Positions 8,745 to 23,132 of a stretch of 64,000 nucleotides of DNA are shown in pieces. Origin of the DNA: Colius striatus. Its lineage: Eukaryota; Chordata; Aves; Coliiformes; Coliidae. Positions within the stretch are counted from its first letter, which is position 1. Each line of letters starts with the position of its first letter. The stretch is from the NCBI RefSeq assembly GCF_028858725.1, contig NC_084767.1, positions 2,903,501 through 2,967,500 on the forward strand. The letters are read 5' to 3'. The notes under the pieces are model-generated. The model saw only the letters and a list, made by a program, of their open reading frames with translations, searched no databases and was not told where the DNA came from. Position numbers and translations under genes: made by a program.

Positions 8745-11700
8745 CCGAGGGGACCCTGCGGAGGCGCGGTGGAGGCCGCGGCCGCCCCGGGCCTGCCACC
8801 GGGCGCTGCCGTGCCGGGGGTCGCCAGCCAGCGCGGACTGTCACTGGGCTCCGCCGCGCACCTGTGCCTCGGCGGCACCGGCCGCGCTCCCGACGCACCA
8901 TTTTTGGTGCCCGGGGACAGGGGTCGCGGCAAACTTCGCTGGAGTTTGGTTTGGTGTTTTTTTCCCAATACAAGCTTTTTTTCTCGGGCGCATCGGAGAT
9001 GCCGGAGGCTGGAGGAGAGCCTTGTCTGCTCCTGCCCAACTCCGGCTCCGACGCTGTCAGCTGGCTCTTTGTCTGGCCCGGCCCGAGGTACCCAGGACTT
9101 GGCGATGGCTAGGGAGGGGCTGTGCCTTGGCCTGACAGGCCTCGCAGTCAGGGAACTTTGTGCCTTCTTCAAGCTGACTTTTGTTTTCTTTCCTGATATC
9201 TGTCTGCACTCACACATTCCTTAAGCTTGTGTTCTGATATGCCTAAGAAGCAAAACTTGTTGAACTTCTAGAGTACTGAAAGGAGTTGAGATGCAGTCAG
9301 CTTCTTTGTGTGATGCATTTTTAAGTGCAGGTGTCATTTTTGGATGGTTTTCAGTGTGACTTTTGTTTCCAGATACATATGTGTATTTTCTGCGTTTTTT
9401 TCAGGTTTTTTTTTTCCGATGTGTTTGTTAAAAATGCTTTTTAAAAACTTGAAGTACCTTCCTTGTGGATACTATGGGGTTTAAGTGTTACTTGTTGCAG
9501 GGTGTGAAAATGAACTCATGTGACAGCACTGACATCATGCTCTCTTTGATTTCAGTAGTTGTATGGATGCTACTGGTGCGTGCAGCACGTGGGGAGAAAT
9601 GCTTTCACCTATGTTCTTTTGGGAAGGTTCCTTTTGGAAGGTGCAGTGTTCTGTGTGCTCTGGGAAGTGGAGTGCACTTGTCACAGAGCACCCACGGAAA
9701 GGGTGATTTTGAGAAGGTGCTGACAGCAACTTAATTTGTGGTGTGGTTAGACTCAGCTCTGGGTCATGAATTCTCTTGCGGGTTTCTTGGGAAGAATCTG
9801 TCTCCTTGTGGAGACTCGATCTGTGGAGGTAAGAGGCTGCTGTCACTCTGAGGTCTGTGCATGTACTTAGATTTGTTTTGCAGAGCAAAGCAGGGATCTC
9901 TCACAGACCTTGTGCTCAGTGATGCGGTTGTGGGAGGGTCTCACGTTGTAAACAGAAGCTAGTAGAGGTACTTTCACAACACTTGCCTCTGCTATCAGTG
10001 GCTTTTACAACGTGCTGGACAGAACTTCAGCTTGTACTGTGACAAATCATTCTCAGTGATGGAACCTACTATTTGAATATGCAACGAGGGATTGACTTTT
10101 CAGTAGAACTGCCTTCCTGTCTGCTGTAGTACAACGTTAGCCTTGCTGAGCTTTTCTGGTAACTTAAAAGCAGAGCTGCACTCAGGAAAAAATAGAACTT
10201 TCTTTTTTTTTTAGGCAGTCTGGGGTCATGCTCCCTTTGAGTGTTGCATTCTGCCTTTAGTAAATAAGTGCAGGTTGTCTGAGTGGTCCTTTGTTTTAGC
10301 CCTACTACTTGTGGGATGGGAAGAGACAGGGATTTTTCTCTTTGCTGGGTTACCAATGAGGCAATTAAAATGTTTTCATGTTGAACATGGTGTAATAGTG
10401 ACGAATAACCTGGCTCCTTCCTCAGACTCAGGTAGGTGTTTAATTCTGGTCTTGTGTATACATTTAGGTAACTGGAAACAACTTTTCCAGAGAGCCTGCT
10501 AAACTTCAAACAAAAAGCCATCCCAAAACAGCAACCACAACCCCCTAAGAGTTCTGCACTGCTGTTTTTAGGGTGGCTTGTCATAGCTGGACTGCTGCTT
10601 CAGATCATGACTGTTACCCCAACTGGTGATGGGGCTCTTCCACCTTACAGTGAGACTTTTTCAGAGCTTTTCTTCTTGAGCCTGTAGCTTTGATTATGCA
10701 GCTGCTGCTGAGACTTCCTGTTTCTCCCAGAGGAAAGTGCATATATCTGAGGCCTCTGTGTCTGCCCCTTGCAAGTTTTGAATTTTTCACTAGATCATTT
10801 GGAACTGGCTTTGAAAAGACCGATCCAAGATGACAAGAGTGCTTCCAGCAGAAAGGCCAGCATTTGGTTTAGTCTTTAGTGGGATGCAAAGTCTAGCAGT
10901 TAAGTAATGCCTCTGGGTAGGAGAGGTGGTGGCAGGTATTGTTTTGCATGGGGATTTAACAGCCCTGGCATCCCTTGCACTCAGACATCTCCCCAAATGG
11001 GAGAGGTTGCTCCATTCAGTTGTAAAGAGGGATGTACATATTCTGAAGTGATTTGAAGTGTCAAGTTAACCCTAGTTAAGGTTGACTGAAGTTCTCCATT
11101 CTCCCAGCAGTTACTGACAGATTTTTGTGTTGGAGAGAAGGAAGTTGCAGCAGTGGTTCTTGGGTTTTGTTTGTGCTTCAGCATGCAGTGACTCTTGGCA
11201 GCTGCTGGCTTACTTCCTTGTGCACGTGTGGAGTTGTGGCCATTTAAATTGAAGTGGGTGGTCGTTTGTTAATTTCTTGGGATTTTTATGATCTTGATGT
11301 GAGCTTATTTTTAATGCTTTCCTGAGCTTTTTGCAAGTTGCAGAGGTCCTTGACAGCAGCATGTGGACCTGTAGGGAGAACTGCAGCATTGGGTTGAGTG
11401 GGTGCAGCCATGTAAGGTCTGGAGTGTGGTAGGTCTTGCTTGAACTCCATTGCTGAGGAATTAGAGCAGATGGACTCATTTCTGACAGAACTCTTGTGTT
11501 GAAGTTTTGGATCTTGATGTAGCTTTTGGTACCATATTACTTGGCTTTTGCTTTGCCACTTTGTTGCATTTTACTTACTACACACAGAATATGTTAAAGA
11601 GTCATTTGGTTTGTAGTGTTGAGCGCTCGGAAGCAGAGAGTTCTTGGATGCAAGTACATCTGTGCCCCTCTTGGTGCCTGAACACTATGTGGCTAAGGAT

Positions 11701-14700
11701 CCTGGGTTGGGCATTCACAAGCTCTTTATTTCACAGGACCCTGATGCCTTCAGGCTGCATCATGTGCAGAGTTGGGGCAAGGAACTTGCTCAATGTTGCT
11801 TTTCACTCTCATACTATTTGCTGGTCTAGCTCCACGCTGTGGGAGTGTGATGTTTTGGTAATGGCAGTGAGGAAATGAGGGAGAGGGAAATCCAGAACCA
11901 CTTCTTTCATCTCTACTTGCAATGTTGTAAGGAACAAGTAGGGCATGTGTGCAGGGATGCTGGAAGGTCTTTGCTTTTCCAGAACCACACTGTATGCATT
12001 GTGTCAACAGCCCTGAAGGCCAGCAAAGTCCTCTCTTGAAGCCTAGAATTAATCTGAGATGAACTCCTGAGTTCTGTTGCAATGTGCTGATGGGATGGAT
12101 GTTTGTGTCACTGTGTGAGAGTTACTCTGGTTCTTTGTTTATTAACAGACATCTCTAGTGCTGTTTCTCTCATGACTAAAAATAAAATGAAGGAACCAAG
12201 GCCACGTGATACTTGGCTACTCCTGTAAATGTTTCTGAAGGAATCTCCTACTACAGACTGTTGATTTGAGGTGTAACTAACTACTGGTAACGCTCTTTCC
12301 CTGAGATACAGTGGACATGTCAGCGGTTTGTGTGGGGAAGGTGCATTTCCTTGGTCAGTTGACATCTTCCTGATGGGGAGGTTAATCCCATTTGGCTCTC
12401 TGTGTTTCCTGTGGGCACTGTCTCTCTCCCTACATGCTCCTGGTGAGAACAGGCTCTTGGTGTACCACTGTCACAGTGTGTCTAATCTCGCACACACCCC
12501 TCTGCTGCCAAGGTTTGCACTGTTAGGCAGATTTTTTTTTGCCTCAGAAAAGAGTATGTAGCTGGATCTCACCTGGCCATGCAGTCTACTGGCATCCACT
12601 TGGCCCATGGACTGAAGTGCATTCATGTCTTGCATGACTCTAATGTTGCCTGCAGAGGCTTCAGCTGTGGTGGGCATCCAGAAGAACGAATATTTCCATG
12701 GTTAGGGCACTGACCTGAGCTGTATTACTGCTCGACTGTACATTTTTGAGGTCCTCGATGACTCTGGTGCTTTCCTGATGTGATGGCACTGCATCGCCTC
12801 TTTGTGGTGATGGTGATGATGTGGGTGGGTGTCCACAGCAGAACAGTGTTACCCAGGTGTGAGGAGCAGCTTCTTCTGGGTGGTGACAGATTTTTGAATA
12901 GTCTGTAGACAGGATCTACAGCTTTCCTGCAGACTGGATCCTGGGGATGTCTGTTCTAGCAGTTGGCTGTGATTGCTTTTACTCCTCTAGCTTAATTTGT
13001 ATTTATTCTCTAATCTTGTATTGCTGATTTAGGTGTGAAATATCTGTTTGCATATGTGATGTTGCAGAAAAGAACATGTGTTCTGCAGTAAATAGGGATA
13101 TTCCAGCTGCCTGTTGGTAGTGAGATCTGAATGGTCGATACCTTCATAGTTCATATGGGGCTGTGCAGCACTCTGAAGCCAAACACTTCTACATGCAAAG
13201 AGCAAAATGGGAGATGTCTTCTTGATGGACAGTTTTGAAGGTGAGGTTTTGCTCGGTGTAATGGCAGGAACCCCTGCAATATCCTGGTTAATACACTATT
13301 GACAGCCAGAACACTTCAAGTCTCTACACTCCTCTGGCAATCATCTTCACTAAACTTCATTCAGCTATTCAGCAGTGGAGTTCTGCTCTCTGCAGTGTGG
13401 CATATTTAGCACATCACCTACTGCTGTTACAGGGAAAGACAACCAACAGGAGCAACACAATTGGCTTTACCAGGTGAGGATACAGTGATTCTAGCTTTGG
13501 TATTACAGCTTCTAAAATCAGTGGTAGGGGCTTGGTTTGATGCTGTAGCAGTAGCTTTGGGGCAATGTATTTCTGGTTTGCATGAAGTTGGGGGTTTGTT
13601 GATTGCCTCTCACAGCTTCTCATTGCACCTCATTGCACCCCGTTCCCAGAAGTGAGGTTGAACTCTGTGATGTGTGACAATCAGTAGTTTGGTTTTTAAT
13701 TTTCCTGTGTTGACTGAGCAAATCTGTAGCTCACTGAAGAGATGTCACTTCTGAGTATGATTAACAAGCCACGTAAACCCCAAGGGAAACGAACAAAAAA
13801 AAAGTAGTGTTTTCTGTGTTATAATTGAGACAGGACATCTGAAAATGGCATTCCTCACTCAAAAATCAGTGCTATGGTTGATGATCAGCTTTTGAGTTGC
13901 ATAGGATATACTTGTGTTTCATGCCTGGGAGTGACAGCATCTTGTATATAGTAATTTTGATTGTTTTTTCAGTTATTTGTTTTGACATTTAGAAAGGCAC
14001 CAGGGAATAAAACCACCTGAAGTAGGAAACCCAATTCTAGCAGAAGGGGGGTTTGTCCTGGAAGCTTAAAGCCCCCTGCCTGAATGAAATCAAATAATTG
14101 CCATTTTTTATACCAGAAAGAGATGACCTGTGTTTTGTTCTGTCTGCACAGAGCTGTCTGTGCCGTGCAGTCTTTTCTCAGCAAAATGGGAGTTAAATCC
14201 TTTGTGGTGGTTAAGATGTTGCCAGGATTTCAAAGTTAATAGGTGGAAAAGGTCTGTAAGTGAGTCTGCTTTGAATTAGAGCAGCAGTTCTCAACCTCTG
14301 TTGATTTGCAGACCCCTAAACACTTCCCAGGTGCAGAGCCTTGTCTGGTAAGTTGAGACCTATCAACAATAACCTTGCTTTCTGTCACAGAATTGATATC
14401 AGAGTATTTTTCTGCAGCCATGAGCCTGCAGAGTGCTGAGTTCCAGAACTGCAAATGTTAGTGGCAGCATCTGACCTCTGTGAATTTTTTGTTGAGTGTA
14501 ATGTCGTGTTTGTCACTCCCTGACTTGCTACTGCTGTTTTGCGAATGCTTGACAAAAGCTGCACTTTGCTTTGCTGAAATAGTTACTGGAAGCTTAAATT
14601 GTACTTTTGGGTGTGCATTGGTGTGAGTACAGCGTTGGGGGTTAAGGTCAAGATGATGATGGAAGCTGCAAAGAGCAATCGATAGTTTAGGCTGTGAGGA

Positions 14701-14744
14701 GGTCTGAGTCAGGTGCAGGGAGTGTGTCCTGTGCTTTTTAGGTT

Positions 14745-14772
14745 TGGAGATGCTGATTCTATGATTCTATAG
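14745..14772 (+). mobile_element. possible CR1 tail remnant
   Basis: GATTCTATGATTCTATAG is the 8-9 base tail repeat that ends CR1 elements, but no CR1 body is recognisable upstream. It could be a decayed copy or chance. Confidence 0.35.
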
Positions 14773-17700
14773 GGGCCTCTTTGCTAATGTTACAGGGTTT
14801 CCCAGCAGAGCAGGAGCAGAATGCCAGCTGAAGTGTTACTGAGGACACGGGAGGGCATAGACCTGTATTTGAGCTCTCTCAGTAATGTGTCGTGCTCCTC
14901 GAAGCAGGTAGCTTCAGCAAGGGAGCTGAATGGTAGCAGGAAGGGAGTCTGGTGTGCCTGCAGAGCTGTGGCACTGGGAGGTGGAGAGTGGGATGTGCCA
15001 CTCTCAGTCCTGGGTAGAGCACAGGAATTTCTTTGGCTGATGTGAGCGGGTGCCCCCGACTCTAGCGCCCAGGGGAGGGGCAAATGCTGCCATATGTTGG
15101 AGGCAGAGGCTGCACCCTGACAGGTGCCAGCTGAAGTTCTCTGTTCCTATTAAATTATACATCTAGTTTCATCACGGCTGCTCACAGTGGCTTTGCAGCA
15201 GTGATTAAATGTGCCACAGAGATAAAGATGGACTTGGTTGTACATCCATCTCTCCTGTGTCCAAAAGCATTGATGAATACAGGAGGAATTTCAATAGTGT
15301 GCTTTACCTCTATTGAATGAAGGAAAAGCACTTGTTAAAGTTGACATGCTGACTTTCTGTGCTTACAAATAAGATTACATCAAGATTTATCTTACCCAAG
15401 TCTTCAGAGGAATGGCAAAAGGAAACTGGGAGAGAAGTCTCTGTGTATCATTGCTTTCGCTGTGCTCGTGAGGGCAGTCTGGCCTTGGCTGGGCACCACT
15501 TCTGTCTCTAGCGCAGCCCGAGCCACAGCTTTGTGCTAAGTTGACCCACTCAGCTCATTGCCTGATTTGTTTGTAGCCTCAGCAACAACAGAGGTGTATT
15601 ATCCACAGATAATTGGCTTGTGACTGGCTTGTCCAGCAGCCAATGGCATCTGTCTGCTGCCTCTTTTGAGCCGAGTTGCTGCCGTGGTTCTGTGTGAAGC
15701 AGCAAGTCTGTGGGTACAGGGAGGTGATGTGTGTGGCACTGGGGAAGGGAGTGGTTCAGAGTGCTGCTGGTGGCTGAGCCACAGCTGGAGACTTTCTCAA
15801 TTCCCCCTTTCCATCCTCTTCCATGGGGAGTGGGCAGGGAGCAGGGAGGGTTGCCAGGGGAAGCTTGCTCTGAGGATGTTCTGATAGGGACCTCGTCCTG
15901 AGGGTTACCCGCAGTACTGGAAAGCTGCAGATGTTGCTGGAGATTACATGTTTGCACTGCTGTGGTCTTAAGAGAAACAGTTTTATAGGTAATAAAATAG
16001 CAGAGAAACATGTATTAACTTTCACTTATCAGAGCTAATGCCCTGGGGACTCATTTTTCATTTGCAGATGTGCAGAATTTGACTCCTGTGTGTGAGAAAC
16101 AAGTTGTGTTGAGTTGGATAGAGCAATCCAGCAGAGTGCTGCATGCTAGGCAAGGCATGGAGTGTCTTTTGGTTTGGTATGCTTTATGAAAAAGTGAACA
16201 GAGAACCTCTTCAAGAGTGCTGTCTCAGCACACTGGAATCTTTCAGCTTCTTTTCTCAGCTGCTGCAGGACCTCTGATGTTGGGCATGCAGTGAGGATCT
16301 GCACCTCTGACCTGCTTGAATCTTCCAGCTACCTCTTGTTTTGGAGGACTGTATTCACGACTTTGCCTCCTACTGTTGATTGAAAGACAGAAACCTGCCT
16401 GTTGCCTAACGTGAGCAGGGTGGTTATCTGGCCTTTCAAGCAGTTCCTCTGCTTGCCCTGATGTTTCTTTGTTGTTTGGTTTTCCCAAGCACCTGTTTGG
16501 ACTTGCGATTTCTAAATAGCAGCAGTGAAACAAGTCAGATTCCTCTTGCTTCTAGTTGTCTTTCCTCTCAGGAGTGTGTTAAGGAAGCTGTATTCACAAC
16601 ATACAGGTTAGGAAGGATAGTTTACAGGACCTGATGAGTGAAGCATGAACCTTCCTCAGGGGATAGCTCTAAGTGTGGATATCAAGGACTAACAAAGCAC
16701 AAGATAAGCTTATTATACCACCAGTGTTCAGAAATACTGGTTTCATTTTTAGTAGGGATTCAGCAAAAGCAGCTGAAATTTTAAATGCAGATAACAAACT
16801 TTTATGTGAACAGAACTTGTCTGTTTGGGGAAAATGGTTCAACAGGGCAGGGGGAATTTGCTTGCACCATTTGTTTTATAATATAAAGAAGTACAAAAGG
16901 AAGGCTCATAAGGGGACAAATCTGATGACCTGGTTTCAGTTTGGATTGGGTTTTTTTTGTTAGTTCTCTGACATAAGAAGATACTTGTTGATATTTGTTC
17001 TTTGTGAGATTTAGCAAAGTTATCATAATGCTTGCAGTTCTTCTCTTGCTTGAAACATGAGTGCTGTTAAAAGAGCTGTATTTAAAGAAAGCTTGGTTTA
17101 TCATTTGAAATATGTGCAGATAAGCAAGCATTGAGAGTTTTTCTTCTGTTTCAGGCTCCTGGCAGTGATTTGAAGTCTTCTGTATGTTTGCGTGTCTGTA
17201 GATCTCTCTCCAGATGGGAATCTGGGTGAGATCATACCCCTTCTCTCTCACTTCCTCCTCCCACCTTCTGCAAACTTTGCTGTTGGGTGCATTTCTGGTT
17301 ATTAGGATGCTGAAGTGCTGCTCTTCAATCCATAAGGAAAATGATCTCCGTGAAGAAAGAGAAGCGGGGATGCTGTTAACCCCAGTTACCTTGGTGTTTT
17401 CATGTCAGTGTGTTCTTCATTTAAAATCTGTAGGTTTGTACCTCCTGAACTTGGTAGCAATGTTCTGGGATGTATGAATCACCAAATGTAGTGCAATCTG
17501 CTGTCTTTATTTTAACCTTTCCCAGAGGTTCATAAGTCTGTAGCACCCTCTGCCATTTGTAGGCTGCTGCAGCCTGGAAAAAGAGTAGTAAAAACTAGCC
17601 AAAGACAACAAATACCCACAGGCCTGTAGATAACAGAAGTTTGGCTTGTATCATAATCTCAGCTGTACTTTTATGCTAGTGAATACTTAATTAGTGAGTA

Positions 17701-20516
17701 TTTAACCCTTCTGTGTGATAATGGTCACAGATAAGAGGTGGTATACTTTTTTCAGACACCAATGTAGGTCAGGCGCCTGCTTGCTTTTGGCGGCAGTGCT
17801 GAATCCACAGGAGGCCTGGAGCAGCAGAGGGGGCACAAAGAGCATGTCCCCTGGTCCCCAGCAGCACAGGCTGCTCGGGGCTTTCCAGCTTGCTGCTCCC
17901 ACTTCTGGCTTTGACTCGGAGCCCGACGAAAAGCTGAGTGCCAAGTGATTGTTGTTCTGGTGAAGACGGCAATGGTTTCAGCAGATACACCGTGCAGGTG
18001 TTGTGGTTTAGGTGGTTTGGGTTTTTTTAACACATTTACTCTAATAGGGCTTTCCCCTTTCACTGTGCAAGGATTTATTCCTGTAAGTTTTTTCACAGTG
18101 GAGTGCAGAGGGCTGCTGCTCTGCCTCCTCAAGTGCAGGTTCAGCACCACAGCTCCCCTCTGGATAGGCTTAAAGCTCATGTGCTTGACAATGCTGCATC
18201 AATCAGGAAACTGATCAATGACCTTTTTTTTTTGCTTGGCTTCAAATACTTCTTAAGCAACGAAGTAGATATAATTCAATTTGCTTTCCATTTAATGGGT
18301 TCTTTTCAACCGATTTGATTTTGATTTGAGAAAAGCTTCTTCAAAACAAGAATCTTTGCTAATGGGAGTTTCTTTTTTGACTTTCATCACAAGTAGTTAT
18401 TCATTTCAGTTCTTGACTTTGTTTCAGTGTTGTTCTTAATCTCATCTCCTTTTTATCTTTCCATACGACATTCCCAGGCAAAGATTATTTCCCAGTGCCT
18501 CCCTTCCTTCTATCTATATTTGTTCATTTCTCAGTGCCCAAGCGTTGGGGCTGAGTGAAATAACAAGAAGTGGATCTCATAGGCCCTTTTCTACCCTCCC
18601 ATCTGTAAGAGTAGGACGGTGGTAGGAGTTGCAACTGTGTCTGACTATCAGCAGCAGTCACTCTGTGAGAGGTGCAGCCATCACTGCTTCATTTCTATGA
18701 CCAGAGCTGAAGGATCTGGACCCCGTGTGATAAGAGCTGTATGGTCTTAGGACAGAAGGGTAAGCCTGAGCTCAGAGGGCTGAGGTTGAAGCTGCTCTGC
18801 TTTGTGTTAATCTGTAAGTTACTCCAGTGAGGTTGATCTTTAGCTGTAGAGAAGCACCATCTCATGAGAACTTTGGAGATAGCTTTAAAAATGCCCTTGC
18901 AGACTGGTTCTGGGTGTGCTTTTAATAGAGAGAACTTGCCCCAGTTGCTGCTGCTCCTCCTTTGCGAGGGCAGAGGGTGAATAACCGGTTGTGTGATGGT
19001 GAAATGGCGGGAGTTGGGAGTGTCATGTCCTAGGCATGACACACCTGTGACCTGATCTTCTGTTAGCAGATGCTACTAGAAGCAGACTGTTTGTCCCAGG
19101 CTAATCCAGGTGCCTTCAAACGTCACCTCTCTCTCAAGGTTGCTTTGTTAAATTTTTTGGTTTGTGCTTTTTTTTTACTGATACTAAGCTATTGACCTTC
19201 AGCCAGTGCAGCCATATCCGAGGGTGAGTTGGTGGCTCACAGAACTTGGGTGAGCTACTTGTCATCTCGTTCTTTTCAGGCAAAGAATAGTGATTATTGA
19301 ACTTTAAGGAAGCCAAGGTGCTGATGGTGAGAACAGGGAACTGACTCTCACTAGACTTCCATTATTATTAGCTAATAAGAAGTACATTTTGGGAACGGCT
19401 TGTTTGCAATGCTGGGGGTATATCAGCTCCAGGGAGAAACACAAGAGTGGCTGCCCCAGGAATGAGGAGGGTTCAAGAGAGCAATGGAAGCTCATGAGGC
19501 AGAGTTGCTGCTGCGTCTGCCTCTGACACTGATGGGATGTGCCGGCTCGTGTGCGGAGTGCGACTTACCTGGCAGCTACCGCTGTGGTGAGATCTGCTCA
19601 CGAGATACCCCCTGCTCCTGCTGCAGGGCCCTGGGCAGGTACCTGCTGCGTACTCTGCAGAAAAGACTGTTACTGTCACTGTTTATGTATTGTATTGTTT
19701 AATTGCTGTTTAGATGTGGCTGTCTCCTTTTATTTTCTTCCTTGGCTTTGATTCTGTCCACTTCAGGCCTGAAACAGCCTTAGCAGTATCATGCTCCGTT
19801 ATTCTTGGAGCTCGATGTCTCCATTCTTGCTTTTCCCCATTCTTCTCATACACAATCTCTTTTTGTTGCTCTAGCCTTTCTCTAACAGCACATTCTGTGT
19901 CTTCATCAAATAATGTCATGATGGTAATTTAGTCAGGAATAAACTGTAATAGGGCTATTTTGATTGGGTGTTTCAATGATGGCTTTCCAAAGCAGGTCTG
20001 AGTTTGAAGTGTGCAGGGCTACAGTGGCTGCAGCTCCCTGTTCAGACTCTGGACAGCCAGGCTTTTTTGGGTACATGATATTGAAAATGTTGGCCTGTAA
20101 AAGTACATATATCTGCCCCTTTGTGTGCAGTTTGGTCTTACTGTGGCTCTGACAAGATGGTCACATCCCCAGTCACACTGTTGGGGCACATGAGGTGTCT
20201 GCAGCTGTGCCACACTGTGCCAGAAGTGATGCTGCTGCACTGGTTGTGAGGTGACAGTGCTGCAGGAAAGGGCACCCCGTGGCTGTCAGCAGATGTGTTT
20301 GTGGACTTGTACTTTGTGTCACTCCTTCCAGCAAGATTAATAGAAGGAATGACAATTCCAAGTGATGTAGCCAAGTGGTTACTGCATAAGCATAATTTTT
20401 GTCACTTTATAATGTGGTTATTTGAAGGGGAAGAAAATTGGTGAGAGACAGTTGAGCACTCGACAGTGTGTATACACTAGTAAAACCACTTAGACATACA
20501 ATCTTTCTTTGCTTGT

Positions 20517-20560
20517 TTGATGATCTTAAGGGTCTTTTCCAACCTAAGTGATTCTGTATG
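20517..20560 (+). mobile_element. short CR1 3'-end remnant
   Basis: TGATCTTAAGGGTCTTTTCC followed by AACCTAAGTGATTCTGTATG is the sense-strand CR1 3' terminus (GATCTT...GGTCCCTTCCAACC...ATTCTGTGA in the family). Only about 44 bases can be recognised. Confidence 0.75.
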
Positions 20561-23110
20561 TTTAATATTTGCTTTATGAGAATTTCAGGAGGGCAGTGAT
20601 GCTTCTTGTGTAGTTGTCTCATGAAGTCAGTGCTCAGCTTCACTTAGTGAGTCTTCAAGACTGGTGTGTGTGGCACAGTACACATTCAGGAGGTAGTTTT
20701 CAAGGTAGAATTGTGTGTGCAGTCCTGCTGAACCTTGGCTTGTGACCCTTTCTTCAGTGATCAGTAGACATTTTAAGGCCTTGTGTTGGTGGAGAGGACT
20801 TGATTAAAGACATCCCATAAGTTACATTTTTGTTCTTTCCAAAAATAGCACAAAGTGATCTGAAATACTACTTGCTGGCTTAGTTTAGGCTATAGCTTGT
20901 CACATCTGAACAGCAAATGAATGCCAGACAGTTGATAAGAGGGTAGACAGTACTGATTGCCTTTAGGAGAACGTCTAAACAATACAAAACCTGTGATGTT
21001 GCTTGCCACAGAGCAAGGCACTGTGCTGTCCTTCCTCACTAACCCAGTCTCTTGCCTGCTGAGTCTCCTCCAGAGTGTATCTGCAGTGGAATTACTGGTA
21101 GGTGTGCATTGGCTCATCACTTTTGTTGTTATTTAAACACTGAATGTTTCCATGCTGTGTGGGTGAACATCACTACTCTGACCGTGCATAGGGATGACGT
21201 GTGAAGTTCATTGTGTTTCAAAAACTTGACTTCTTTGTGGGCTAGGGAAGGACTTATCATTACTGCAGGGCTCAATTTTTGGCCATTGGGATATATTAGC
21301 GGTTTGATCTTGGCATAGTAAATGTTAATTGTAGTAGGAATGAAATCTGTTGTGTTCTGCCCCAAGAAATACAGCCTTGAGGGCTGTGATTCTGGCACCA
21401 CACAACCAGAGTTTAAAGGAACAGGCTTAGTGTACCTGGAAGTGATAACAGCTGCTGCTTTCATTCCTCTGCTGGTGTTTTTTAGTGTTAAAAAAATCTC
21501 AGTCTGCCTATCAGAACGTTTTTTTTCCTTTGCAAATATACAGGCATCTCTGGCTGGGTGATGGGATTTAGGGAGAGCAGAGTGGGAAATAGTGCAAGGC
21601 AGTGAATGAGCTGCTGCAGTGTGTGCTGTCACAAGCCTCTGCCATGGGACATCAAGACATGGTGCTTTTTGACCTGCCTCTTCCACCCACTGTGGGGCCT
21701 TCAAAGTGGGTGGTGATGAGGCCAACATCTGACTAGTGCCAGGGAAGGGAGACAACAAAGTGGGAGAGAGAGCAAACTGGGGAGCAATGAGAATAGCTGC
21801 GGGAGTGCACAGGAATAACTGTTTAAGCATTGCCTGAATGGTTTCTTGAAAGCCTGAGTAGTGTCTCAGAGCCTATGTGGGGTGTTAAAAGGTGACAAAG
21901 AGTTGATTTAAATGCAGACTTGCCTCTAGGCAGGAATTGTGGGTGTCCCTCAGGTGGATCAGCCTGAATGGCTTTGCCAAATCTCCATAGTAGTTTTACT
22001 GCTGCGTCCAGCTGACTGTGCTCAGGTTACACTTGTCAGTAAGATGCATGTACATTGTGCTATGCACTGCATTCGAGGTAATCAGTTGGGATATACATAT
22101 GTCTCTTAAAGCCTAGGATTGAGAAGTGTGGGCTGTTTAAAAAAAAAGGTGAAAGTCACACTTAGCAGAGGAGCACGTGCTGGAAATGTGCCAGGAAAAA
22201 GGGTTTTGCATCTGAAAGTGCATCCGCATTCTGAAAGCACACAAAGGCAGCACCTCTGGTTCCCATGCTCATGGATGGGTGGGTTTTTGTTCCAGAAAAC
22301 TGTGTGTAGCTGGGTGAAGGCACAGAGCCTTCAGCAGGGCAGTGGCAAGGTGAGAGGCTGCAGCCCTCTGCCCTGTGCTCCTTCACTTTGCCTTGTTCTG
22401 AGCCCCGCTCAGTGATAAGTTATTATTTGGCTTTTGATGACTGAGAAGAATTTCAGCAATGTTATCTGTAATGTCATTACTGGCTTTTTTTTTCATGTAA
22501 CAGAAGAGTTTATCCTTCTGTATGTTCTTTAACCACGTGAAGAAAGCCCATAAAACCCAACTTGAAGTGGAATATACCTTTTATTAGAGAGGTCTGTTGC
22601 ATTTTAGTTGCTAGGATGTTGAACTGTGAACTGCAAGAGACGTGCCTTGGGAAGGATGATGAGCAGGATGGAGAAGTAAAATGAGAAGGTGCATATATTG
22701 TACCTGTGACAGCTTTGATGAGGAGCATGTTCCTGATTCTTATCTACCAGAATAATACCTGCATCACTTTTTTGAGCTATTGAAATGCTGAACCCACCCG
22801 GGACGTGTCATTTATTGATGCTAGAAAACAAACAGGATACCCCAGAGCTGGGCCTGGGGACTCCTGAATCCTGTTAAAACCTATTGCACCCCATCTTGAC
22901 TTAAGTCACACAATTCTGGTAAACTCCTGAATCCTCCTCTTGGCAGAGGTCCTGTTGGTAGTGCAGCATCCAGCCAGAGAGCATGTCTGCTCAGCAAACA
23001 GCATGGGCTCTGCTCTTCCATAGCGAGCTCAAAATGGCCTTAAGCAGTCCTGGGAACTGCATGTTGGAAGATTTTGACATTCTGGAAGTTGCTGCCCAGC
23101 CCTGGGAAGT

Positions 23111-23132
23111 GGAGGGGGGGGTGGGGGGTGGG
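23111..23132 (+). repeat. G-rich run, quadruplex candidate
   Basis: Runs of eight, six and three G separated by single T residues lie about 730 bases before exon 3. On the transcribed RNA these could fold as a G-quadruplex. Confidence 0.6.

Larger units (their letters stand above)
5900..8930. promoter_or_regulatory. NSD1: CpG island over the NSD1 promoter, exon 1 and exon 2
   Basis: The sequence is extremely GC- and CpG-rich across this interval, densest from about 6160 to 8930, and drops to AT-rich intronic DNA soon after 8940. No TATA box lies at the expected place. This is typical of a broad housekeeping promoter. Because GC-rich DNA has few stop codons, long spurious open frames occur on both strands here; none resembles a known protein apart from NSD1 exon 2. 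The edges are judged by eye. Confidence 0.85.
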